A stretch of 64,000 bases of DNA, taken from the NCBI RefSeq assembly GCF_037975245.1, contig NC_092574.1:26396713-26460712 (forward strand), written 5' to 3'. This document shows, in pieces, positions 12,914-23,200 of this stretch (positions within the stretch are counted from its first letter, which is position 1; each line of letters begins with the position of its first letter). The notes beneath the pieces are model-generated. The model had not been told where the DNA came from. It did no database searches and worked only from the letters and a program-made list of their open reading frames with translations. A program made the position numbers and the translations under genes. The stretch is from Apostichopus japonicus. Its lineage: Eukaryota; Echinodermata; Holothuroidea; Aspidochirotida; Stichopodidae.

Positions 12914-12963
12914 CGTTGCCAAGCAAGCAGGAAGCTTCTCCTGTTGTTGCCATCATATGGCAA
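12914..12963. promoter_or_regulatory. RFX-like half-sites upstream of the VWA3-like start
   Basis: About 290-335 bp upstream of the ATG lie GTTGCCAAGCAAG (an X-box-like site differing at its last position) and TTGCCATCATATGGCAA, a perfect dyad with 7-bp arms and a 3-base centre. RFX sites are built from GTTGCC half-sites, but the spacing of the second is longer than the standard. Support is by motif only. Confidence 0.35.
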
Positions 12964-14501
12964 GAACCTGATCGATTCTTGGATTAGCGGCGCTAGAGCA
13001 CTACTTCGGCTCTGACTTCGTTTTACGTTATCGTGCACAGCGACTTCGTTTACACTGAGCAACACAGAGAAGGGGCTTTTTTTTACAAATACTTCAAGAA
13101 ACAATTAATGAATATAGCTAAAAACTGCTGCTATCTTTTTAATCACCCAACAAGTTGTATGGTAATAAAAATATAAGATTTTTTGTGACGTTTAACACAA
13201 ATTCGTGAGTGGATTAAACTAGTTATACAGTAAAGTGTCGCGGAGTCACATGACTTCAGAGGAGGCGGAAGGTGATTCCATCCGGGAAAAGGATGGTGGG
13301 AGGGGGGGAGGGGGTGGTAAGGCGGCTAGAAAACAAACTTCGAAGGGCGCGCAGTCGGACATGTGACTTTGATTTGGGAGAGAAATTACAAAATCAGCAT
13401 TTCGTCGGACCCAATCTGTACCACAAATTCCAACGGTGATTTATTTCAATAAACGGCAAAACGTAACCATTTTCTAATAGGCCTACGTTTCTAAGTTTCC
13501 TAAAATATCGTAACATTTACTTTAATTTAATGTCATCAATAAAAGGAACTTTTTTTTCGATAATACAAGGGTACTTTTTCACTTACATACTGCTAGTTTT
13601 ATTAACCAAATGGGAGGGAGGAGCTCGGACTGCCAGTAATAACAATGTTGTGGGGGTGACTGTAGAATATCTCTGCATGCACCAATGTTGCATATCCTAA
13701 GGAAATTTACAATTTTGTCCCTGCATGCGGCACAATCTTTACATTGATGACTTTATTTTGCAAATTTCAGTGAGACATATGAAGTCACTATAGAAAATAT
13801 AGCAATGTACATATTGTCCCTCGTTTCGCTGGATATGCAGTGTGCCTTTAAACTGGGAATGGAGAAACTTTGGTGTAACAGCCGGTTGCAGTTGTTAGTT
13901 TCGTTAGCGGCGACTGCAAATAGTACTAACTGGACCTCTTTTGAGGAGGTTGCTGGGTTCGAGGCCATGAAACTCTGAGGGACGTTGAACGAACACTCCT
14001 TATTTAGCCTCTTTAAGTTAATAAAGAAAACACTTCGGACTCGTGCACTGACGGCCTTTCTCACTGTGGGAGAATAGTAAGGTCAAAATATATATATTTC
14101 TTGATTGACATGTTACTACAGTCGTGCTTTTTCTTATGATCACGAACCTATATCTGCACGATGTTGAGTGATTATCTCAACAGGCCCGTCCCCTGCAACA
14201 AATTTAAGGGCCCTATTTTCTATTATTCCATTTCAAAATGTCATCTTTTCAATTTTTCGTTTTTCCCCCGTTTTTTCACCTTCTCATCTGAATTTTTTCT
14301 CGAAATTTAAACGTCATCTCGAAGAGGTGACTTCTTTTTCGAAATTTACATCTAGTATGACGAAAATTTATTTTTATTTTTATCTCAAAATGTTGACTAA
14401 TTATTCGCTCAACCATAGTTAAACTATTTTATTGATATTTAGGATTAGACCCGTAATATAGGCAATACGTAACTATGATATAGGCTAATGCGTCAGTAAG
14501 G

Positions 14502-15067
14502 CATGGACGCAGATCCTGGTGGGGACAGTGGGACGCGTCCCCACCAAATTTTTCAGTGGTGGGGACATGATATACCGTTTCCCCACTGGCAATTTGTCTT
14601 GACCAAACGCTCTGCATTTAAATTGCCCCTGTATTGAACTTTGGCGCAGTTTGATCCAGCATTGTGCAAATGACATGCAGCAGTTCTCACTTTATTATAT
14701 TTATCCACAGTTGTTAAATATAGGACGGAAATCGCATTTGCGGCAGTCTATAATTGTTTTCTGGGAAAGCCTTGTCCACAGACCAATCGTATACAAAAAT
14801 CTACTTGGAGTTTTTGTCCCCTGACTTTTGGTCTGCAGACGCCCATACATTGCCCCAAACTAAATTTCTAAGGCATGAGATCTAAAACTTAAAGAGGTTG
14901 GGGGGCATCATTGGGTCTGGGAAGTGTTATTTCCGGCGATCTGGGAGGTATATTTGCCAACAAATTTCTTGTGCGCTACGCGCGAACCCATCGTCGCGCT
15001 CCGCTTAGATAGTATCAGAGAACAGACACGCGTCCCCACCATTACCCAAGACTGATATGCGCCCATG
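14502..15067. mobile_element. Non-autonomous hAT-type element with perfect 8-bp target duplication
   Basis: The element is bounded by CAGTAAGG at 14494-14501 and again at 15068-15075. Its ends are inverted: CATGGACGCAGATC on the left and, read in reverse, CATGGGCGCATATC on the right, each followed a little further in by GGTGGGGAC. An 8-bp duplication with short inverted ends is diagnostic of the hAT superfamily. At 566 bp it cannot encode a transposase and no such frame is present. Confidence 0.8.
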
Positions 15068-15261
15068 CAGTAAGGTAACGAAAGGTCAACATCAACCATT
15101 TAAATTTCGGTGTGTCAACAAAGTTGAACTTAATGTCGACTGATTTCGACTTTTAATCGAAATTTTGATATCTGGCAGATGGAGCACTGTTATTAACAAA
15201 AACTTGGTCACATTGAATCGACCGCCCATGTTTGCTGTAGGATCCAGGTCACCTGATCCAG

Positions 15262-15689
15262 CAGTGGCGAAGCTTGGGGTATTGGTCGGGTGGGGGGGGG
15301 GGGGGCGAGAATGGTCTATAGGGGCGCTTTCGACACTATATAAGCGGAGCGCCACCACAGGTTGGCGCGGAGCGTACAGACATTTTTTGAGTAAAGATAC
15401 TCCCTAGATCGCCGGAAATAACCCTTTCCGGCGGGCCTTGCTAATTTGCAGATAAACGAAGAATAAATAAGTTTCATCGCCATCTGTGACATTTCGGAAG
15501 TTTATATGGGTGTTCAAAGTACATGCGCTTCATCACAATCCCTGTAGTATCTTTGTAAAAAAAGTCAATAATCGAATAAGTAAAAAGTGGTAAAAAGCAG
15601 AGCCGTATATATACGGCTCTGGTAAAAAGCTGAAAAGGGCGCCAGCAGTCCATTTGAGTCCGTCCGACTGTATGGACGCTCCGCCACTG
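15262..15689. mobile_element. Second non-autonomous hAT-type element, 428 bp
   Basis: Left end CAGTGGCGAAGC; right end, reversed, CAGTGGCGGAGC. The flanks are TGATCCAG (15254-15261) and TGAGCCAG (15690-15697), an 8-bp duplication with one change. CAGTGGCG is a common hAT terminus. A perfect 24-bp palindrome lies inside at 15598-15621, and the word GCGGAGCGC is shared (inverted) with the neighbouring element. Confidence 0.75.
15598..15621. repeat. Perfect 24-bp palindrome
   Basis: Each arm is CAGAGCCGTATA or its reverse complement, with no spacer. It lies inside the 428-bp hAT-type element and is flanked on both sides by GGTAAAAAGC. Confidence 0.85.
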
Positions 15690-15964
15690 TGAGCCAGCCT
15701 TGTCGTCTGACATGATTCTAATATCCGCCCCCCTCCTTTCCACCACCTCCCTCCCCCAATTCCCACGTCGAGTTTTGTACGTTGGTCGGCCTTTGCACTA
15801 CACGCCCAGTCCAGAGTCATTAGGCTTTTGCTATTTGAACCAGTCAACTTGGATACACATTAGCATTTTATTTTCTGAATTTCCGGAGAAAAAAAAAATG
15901 AAGACGAGTTTCCAATAGCAACACCGAGCTGCTTACGCATATATCTTAGCAAATAACAACACTA

Positions 15965-15993
15965 ACCAATGACGGCGAATGTAATTGCCGTCA
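15965..15993 (+). promoter_or_regulatory. CCAAT box with TGACGGC dyad, probable PCM1 promoter
   Basis: CCAAT is followed at once by TGACGGC, a 10-base centre and GCCGTCA, a perfect inverted pair. TGACG is the half-site of CREB/ATF-type bZIP proteins. The block lies about 200 bp upstream of the probable first exon, which is the usual distance for CCAAT-driven promoters. Activity is inferred. Confidence 0.45.
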
Positions 15994-16189
15994 GCTATAT
16001 TCACCAGCAAATAATGTTTGAAATACATTATACAGGGAAACAGCTCCCTGTTTAAACTCATATAAACATGATTAGTTAATTTTTAGTAGTGCATCATCCT
16101 AATAAAAAAATTGACTGTAAGGCAGAGACTAAGCAAAACTACATATTCATTATCCCTTTCTCTCCCGCGCGATAAGTAATTTGCATAAA

Positions 16190-16247
16190 AACAAGATGGC
16201 GGAGGTATTTTCGTCTGCAACCTAAAAATTTCATTTAGGATTCAAGG
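16190..16247 (+). promoter_or_regulatory. PCM1: Probable PCM1 non-coding exon 1 with YY1-type start element and 9-codon uORF
   Basis: ACAAGATGGCGGA at 16191-16203 is a textbook YY1 site. In TATA-less animal promoters this site often sits just downstream of the transcription start. The same ATG, in a strong context, opens a 9-codon frame ending at TAA (16223-16225). A candidate donor follows at 16248 (CAAGG|GTAATA). The next exon starts at 18316. The uORF would be in the 5' leader and could lower translation of the main frame. The exact start and donor need transcript data. Confidence 0.5.
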
Positions 16248-18315
16248 GTAATAAACCTTGGTTATTAAATTTTAGGTTGATATTCTTCATTCTAAAGATA
16301 AATATATATTTAAATTAACAGCAAGATCGTGGAAAAGTTCCATCTATGCCTTCAGGTTGCTTCGTTCGTCGTTAAAGTTCGCCGTTGCCAAGAGAAGCTT
16401 TACCTAGGCCTAACGTTAGTTTCCCACTTTCCATACCAGGGTAACATGCGCTAAGCATAGCCTAGTCTTACGCTAAGTAGTTACGGATCACTAAGAATAC
16501 CCTACGTATTGCTACAATACTGACACTGGCTCTGCCTAGGCTACTTTTATTACATACCAGTAGTAACTCTCACGGTTTTTACGTATCATGACAGGGTTGG
16601 ATCACCAAATTTCACATTACACAACAGGCCTTTACACAAACAGGTTCCGGCCACAAATAATTCTTTCAAAGTTTCAGGAAATCCTCCAGCCACCAGGTTT
16701 GAAAATTTTTTCATAACTTCACTGATGTGTTACAGTTTACTGGCAGGGCCTAGGCCTAAGGCTAATTCAGGTAGTTGAACGAATCAATTCACGAAAGTGT
16801 TTTAAAATACAGTTACAAAATTGATGTTTCCTTGTTTCACTTTCGCTGTGCCAATTTTGGCCATTTTCGTTAAGTCTTTTTATATTAAAATTGCCATTAA
16901 AATAAACATTGCAATTTAGCCTAACAAGTAACATACAAACAATGAAGTGCAAGTTGCAACTAGGACTCAGTAAGAGACTGTTTCTATCAGTACAGCTAAA
17001 TATATTTTAGGCTAGCCCAACTTTAGTCTAGACTAAAGTTGGGCTAGCCTAATGACAATGTTCTACGCCTGTTGGGCTTAAACTAGACATCAGAAGGTAA
17101 AAGCTGCCCCACTCAATGGACAGTTGGCCACTCATGCAATCGTAATTTAGATATATGTAATGCTAGACATAACTTAATCAAACTCTTATTGAATCGAAGA
17201 AGTGGGCTAGGCTAATAGTCTATCCTTGTAATGACACAACAAGAGATAATGCTGACAAATTTTTCTGAAACATGAATCAATTCTAATGAGAGGAAATCAT
17301 AAGGTATCTCCAGTTAAAAATGTCTAGGTTCAGAGGATGCAGACTGCAAAAGATTTTATTTGCTTATTGGTAGTCCATCCTTAAACTTCAAAGCAATTCT
17401 TATAAAATGAGTAACTAAAGACAAGCCTACACGGCATCTTCTTGTGATCATCTCAATTGATGTATTAGGCTGTACACAAACACTTTCAATTCAACCTTCT
17501 ATGTACATGTCATGCTAACCAAAAAGTGTAAATAAGTGGGCCTAAAGTCACATTAATTCTTTACTAAAGCAGCTTTTTTTTTCTTGCTATTGTGATGTAG
17601 GCTAGTCTAATACTACAGACAGAGGCTGTGTAAAGTTCTATCTTTTCTCAACCAACTGTGTTGGATATATATACAAGTTACCAAAGAAATAACATACAGC
17701 TGTTTGACTTGTTTTGCATAATTAAGTTTTCAGACACTTCTGAAACAATTTCAAAACCTCAAATATGGTCAATGATCTGTTCATCTTTTTGTTTTCTGTT
17801 TTTTGTACGTGGACGTTACAGTGTGGAATATAGTAAGCCTTCAATAGGTTCCAATGAGGCTTCTTACCATTCAAAATTCTTTAGACTTGTTAAACTTGGT
17901 ATTACCTTGGTCAATGCTTAATTGCAAAAGTTGGCTGATTAACAGATTAGGAGTTAATCCTTCCAAGAAAGGTGTGAGAACTTGCTTATAAATCCTCTCA
18001 GTTGTTTCTAAGTTATTGTCAAATTTTGACCCATCCCAACTTCTTCTGAGAGATCCTCTTTTCCTTTTTTTCACCATCTGCTTAGCCAGTCTTTTCCCCC
18101 CCATGCTCTTTCCATTAATATAAATGCATTTATATAAGTTGTTTTTATGCCTGAGTAAAATAAGTTGCATTGCAAATGTTGTGTAGTAAAACTGACTTGA
18201 ATAAAGAAGTTTGACATCCCCACTTACTGGGCATTACCATTTTATTGAAGAGTAATTTGAGACGTCTCATGAAAAACTGATCATTCAATTAAAGTGATCA
18301 CTCTTATTCTCACAG
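16248..18315 (+). other. PCM1: PCM1 intron 1 (about 2.1 kb)
   Basis: No coding similarity seen. It contains many GGCCTA-type words and a perfect 46-bp palindrome at 17007-17052. It ends with a normal acceptor at 18314-18315. Confidence 0.5.
17007..17052. repeat. Perfect 46-bp palindrome
   Basis: The 23 bases 17007-17029 (TTAGGCTAGCCCAACTTTAG then TCT) are exactly reverse-complemented in 17030-17052 with no spacer. The centre is TCTAGA. It would form a 23-bp cruciform or, in RNA, a hairpin. Confidence 0.95.
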
Positions 18316-18344
18316 GATAGCTTGCTCTACAGTAGTTGGCCTCG

Positions 18345-20204
18345 ATGGCTTCTGGTTCAGCAAGAATTGGTGGACTGGCCACGTCTGAGCCACGTTACAG
18401 CAGTCAGAGAAACGCTAGTAATGCCATGCCTAAGCCAGTTTACATGAACGGTTACGTGGAGGATACACCAAACAATTATGTGAGTCAAATTATTGCTTAT
18501 AAGGCAAGGGAATTGTTAAGACACTTGAATATGATTTGTTTTTCTAGTGTACATAAGAGTAGGTGTTTTAGTTTGATTAGTTTTGTGTTTATTACAATGT
18601 TTTCTGCAATGTTCAGAATGTTCTCCGTAATGTTGACATTTAGCTTAAATGTTCACATATTGAAGTGAAAATTTGTTCAATTTCGGGAGATTAAGAGTTC
18701 TTTCAACATGGTCAGAATTTTGTGCTTTTTGCTTGTCATTGCTCTGAAAGGCATAGTTGTAGGTTACAAAACATTTTCATCGTTGACCCAACAAACATTG
18801 GGATTTAAGATGTTTGCCAAATTTGTATCTGTTTGATATTGAAAATTCATGAGTTTTCTTAGGCCTACTCCACACATACTGTGGCCTAACTTCAGGTCCG
18901 TAAACGCACAGCACAGGTTGGGTTCTTAGTTCCTTATATAATGAACAGGTACCTGGCAGACTGAATGAAAAGAATGGACAGGTACCTGGGAAGAGCAATT
19001 TTGGGGATAATTTTTTCAATCTTCAGGAACTTTGTCGTTATCAATGTTTGTCTTTTCCTTTATCTTTCAGTGGGATTGGCGACCAAGTTCTACTTTCATG
19101 GAGAATCCTCAGCAAAGTGCAACTGCTAAGTCTACGAATAAAAACACCGAGCAGAGGAAACCATTGCCCGCAACACCTACGCAGGGTAGAAAATCTCAGG
19201 GTAGGAGACACACACCGGCCACATTCCCAAGGACTAAATACCTTGGGTCTGGACGGGAAAAGACTGAAATGGAATCGCTGAGACAACACTTGACTTTTAG
19301 CGACATGGAAGAGGTAAATTGCTAGAAATGAAACAAATATAACTCTGGGAGTGGGAGAGGTAAATTGATAGAAGAGGTAAATTGATAGAAATGGAACAAA
19401 CATAATGTAGGGAGTGGAAGAGGTAAATTGATAGAAGAGGTAAATTGATAGAAATGAAACAAACATAACGTAGGGAGTGAAAAATGAAAGCCGGATGGGT
19501 TTTGTCTTTTGCGTTAGGTTTTACAATTCTATTTAACAGTTGACTAGTTTTGTAAATTCTCAGTGGTGAGTACTGGCTCCTTACATTACTCATGTTAGCT
19601 CTTGATAAACAGGCTGCCAGCAGTCATTGTGAAAGATAAGAGTACATTGTGCTTCCCAAATGAAAAGACTTAAAAAGGCAGTTTTGTGGCTACATTTATT
19701 CAACTTATTTGGCGTCTAATGTCCATTAACTGTTTAGTGAAGTAAGCCAGTACAGTCTAACGAACCGGGTAAGCACGAATCTTATATAATAAAACTTGCA
19801 AGATGTCTTCCTGGATTTTTGTTTTCAGAGGAGCGCTGAAAATGGCTTGGAAGGGGCCAGTATGGACCTCAGATCAGTTAGCCAAGCAGGTTACAGACAG
19901 ACAGAATTTAATGAAATACCTCACCTTGGAGGAGGAGAAGGTGTCCAAGAAGATACCTCTGTAAATGACATGGTAAGAGCTATATGTCACATGACATACC
20001 TATAGTATACAGATGCGAATGACGGTGAATTAGTGAAGTACGGAATTTGTCAAATCAGGCTTTAGTTTGCTATTGACTAAGTGATGTACACATATATTTT
20101 GAGCTCTTTAGTGAAAAATATGTGTTAAACTATCACTCTTCTCCTGTCCTTTCTCCGTACAGCCAAATAGAAATCAAATAGTTGCAAGACTCGTGCAAAT
20201 AAGG
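18345..20204 (+). CDS. PCM1: PCM1 coding exons 2-5 (residues 1-188)
   Basis: Exons 18316-18479 (coding from 18345), 19071-19313, 19829-19972 and 20163-20204, all phase 0. The first 45 residues are poorly conserved. The exon 2/3 join gives NNYWDWRPSSTF, matching the N-terminal tryptophan motif of vertebrate PCM1. Exon 3 contains TPATFPRTKYLGSGREKTEM and LTFSDMEE, equivalent to the TP-x-TFP and INFSDLD segments of the human protein. Exon 5 is a 14-codon exon coding PNRNQIVARLVQIR. The donor of exon 3 lies at the start of a triplicated 63-bp repeat. Confidence 0.92.
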
Positions 20205-23200
20205 GTAAGTTGTTCATTTCTGATTAACATTTATATCGAAATATGTATGAAAAGGATACTGCAAGAAGTTATTAAATATTTTGGGTTAGGAAGTTGTGAC
20301 TTATGTCAGAAATTGTACACCTTAGCTACTGATGGTAAGGCAACTAAGAGATAGGAATGGTGGAGATGAAGTTAACATCATTCCTCACGTATGAATTTTT
20401 GCTTACTGTGATACTTAGCTCCAGCAATGTTTAGTTATTATGAAAGGATGTCCAACAATTTATATCTCCTTCCTACTTTACTATGTGTTGACATTTTGTT
20501 GTAATAATATGTTGCACTCTAATGGCACCCAGTCTGCCTATGTTTACAACATAATCACCTTTCGTCCAACCCTTTTTAATTCCCCAGTGAATGAGGTCGC
20601 CAGGAGGAAAATCCTGTGGCGACTAGATCTAAATTTTTCCCAAGTTCTGGTCGCCCAGAATGAAAATGTGATCCCCACTTTGATATGCTAAATATTAGTA
20701 CAAAACACACTAGGCCTAGGCTCAACATCGAGTAGCACTTGACTGTACATGTGTACTGTGTACATGCACAGAATCGTATAAAGACGTATAGGATAATAGG
20801 GTTGGGCGATGTATCGAAAAATATTATAATCACGATAATTTTTTTCAAGACGATATTTTTTGAGGATTGAACAAATGACGATAACTTCTTGTGAAAGAAA
20901 TTTGAAATAAATGTGGGAAAAAAATACAATTATCCTTTCTCCGTTTTATGTGTAAATGTTATTCTAGCATTCCATGGTTAAGAAAGTTGAAAAGAAATCA
21001 AGTTTATCAACTTTATTTACTGACTTTTGAACTTCGTTAAAACCCGTCCTTTACAACATTCACTGTATAGAGAACAAAACTCTGAAAATCCGTAGAGAAA
21101 TTACCAATTGTGTACGAAAAGTAAGTTGGTACACCTTTCAAATTTTACGAAAGATCGAGCAAAATACTTTCGAAAAATTCACGCGAAACTGGCATATCGT
21201 GCTAAATGCAACAAATGTAATGTAAACAAGGCTCTAGTACACCCATTTATGAATTAACCATAAGACCACATCTGGTGTTAAGCGGGGGAAAAAGAAAGTA
21301 TTTCTAGAATTTCCACCAAAAAAGGAAAAATTATTATCCTACCACAGTTAAGTGTATAGTAAATAGCCTAACCACTTCGTTGGTTACGGATCTCACGTAA
21401 CAACAAAAACACAACTATAAATTGTATTTTGCGAAGTTGACGTTCTCTACAAGGACATGGAAACAATATTTAGCATTTAGTAAATCATGCCAAGTGGCCT
21501 AAAATATGGAATTGCAAGGTTTACTTTTATAAATATGACCATACCGTAGCTATCGGGGCCATGATATCGTGCTATGTCTGTATGGTATAGACTGTGCCTC
21601 GTGAATCATGGGGAAAAGATTGTTTTGTTCATGCGGGGGAGTCGGTTGGCTTGAGGTGTGTTTTACTTACCTTAATGTTACGGGGATATTTACCTACTTT
21701 TCTTAAACGTCTAAGATAATATTTCGCATAACTTTACCGATCCTTTACTGACTGACCTAACTAATTCTAGAGTGGAGCCAAAATAGTTTACTCCATGAAA
21801 AGTTTTTTGGAAACGTGCCAAAAATGTTAACAAACAGGTGTTAGACAGGGGGTTGCAACTTGCTTGACAAGGTACCTGGTAAAATTTGCTGCACATGTAG
21901 CCTACCAGGGTTAAACACTGCAGTTGTAAACTGATGTACGTATAGTGCACGCTGTTCATTGTTAGGCAGTCTTGAAACGGGGCTTTGCCGAATGTAGTTT
22001 GTTTCATAATATCGACAGTTTTGTAAGTTAAACTTTTTAATGATTGTAAGACAGATTAAATCTCTTTTCATTTTATCACATAATATTGCTACTCTAACTT
22101 GTCATTTTAAAATTTTGAACAGTTTCGTGACAATTTAAATTCATCATGATGAAATTTTCAGTGGCAAAAACTGATCGCCACAGTATTATATGTCTGGCGA
22201 CTAGCATTAATTTTTCCAGAAATTCTCATTGCCAGCCGAGAATTGTGGTCGCCAATGCGACCATGGCGACCGTACTTAAAAAGGGTTGCTTTCGTCATTT
22301 GATAGATTTATAGGAACTCATGAGGCGATAACCTATAATTTAATACTGGTACCAGCAATCAAGCTTGTGTGTTAATCTCTTTAATGGATGTAAAGTGGTC
22401 TCAAATGTCATGAGGAGGAAAAAGTTGTAACTATATAATTGAAACCATGAGCAATTGTTTGAATTATGTACAAAGATATCATGCCTGTGTTCCTTAGAGC
22501 TTACTGAATGGTGAAAGTTTGCTTTTACATTGAATATTTTACTATTTCATTTACGAAAGTCAATGTTTTTACTATATCTTACTACCAGGAATACATCAAA
22601 CAAGCAAGTTCCATGCTGTCAAATATTGGTGAACCGGGTATGGTTGGTCTCCAGAATGAACAGATAGTTAAACTTGGGCAACTACAAGAACATTTAAAGG
22701 AGCAGGAGAGGGGATACCTGATCCTCCTGGAGAGGATGTTAGGGGATGACACGACCGTACACATCGAAGGACGAAGCAGTCAAAATTCAGGGGAATCCTT
22801 TGCTACGTCCATCGCCGAATCTGCTTCCATCAACGTCGATGCTCGTTCGGACATTTCTGAAGCATCTACGGTAAGTTCCTCTTCTTCCGTAAAAAATATA
22901 AAATCGGTTTTTAGAAAGTGTAAGTGAAATTTGTTTGTGGTAGTTTACACATTTCATTAATGCTTTTGTTATGCAAATTTGTTGTGGCAGCAGCAGTGTT
23001 CTAGAATATTTACTATGTATGTTCTGTATTAAATTGAACATACACTGCACTTTAGGATGGAGAAGCCAAGTTGTTTGTTCTTTCAAGGTACATTTATTCA
23101 TAGCCTCTGTCTGTTTGATGACACTTTCTAGCTAAAAACTTCTGTAAAATGTTAAAAAGAGCAAAGTAAGTTCTGGCAGAAATCCAAATCTCTTGTGTGG

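Larger units (their letters stand above)
12650..16170. other. Spacer between the divergent gene starts
   Basis: The VWA3-like ATG (12628) and the probable first exon of PCM1 (about 16190) point away from each other across about 3.5 kb. The segment 13240-13380 is richer in CG and carries an inverted pair of E-box-like words (GTCACATG near 13247 and CATGTGAC near 13360). Two short hAT-type elements fill 14502-15067 and 15262-15689. No open frame here resembles a known protein. The rest shows nothing I can interpret. Confidence 0.5.

Noticed and set aside
19041-19466. 141-codon minus-strand open frame opposite PCM1 exon 3
   Set aside because: It is the complement of a true exon and a 63-bp repeat, and its repeated FVSFLSIYLFYQ words come from the repeat.
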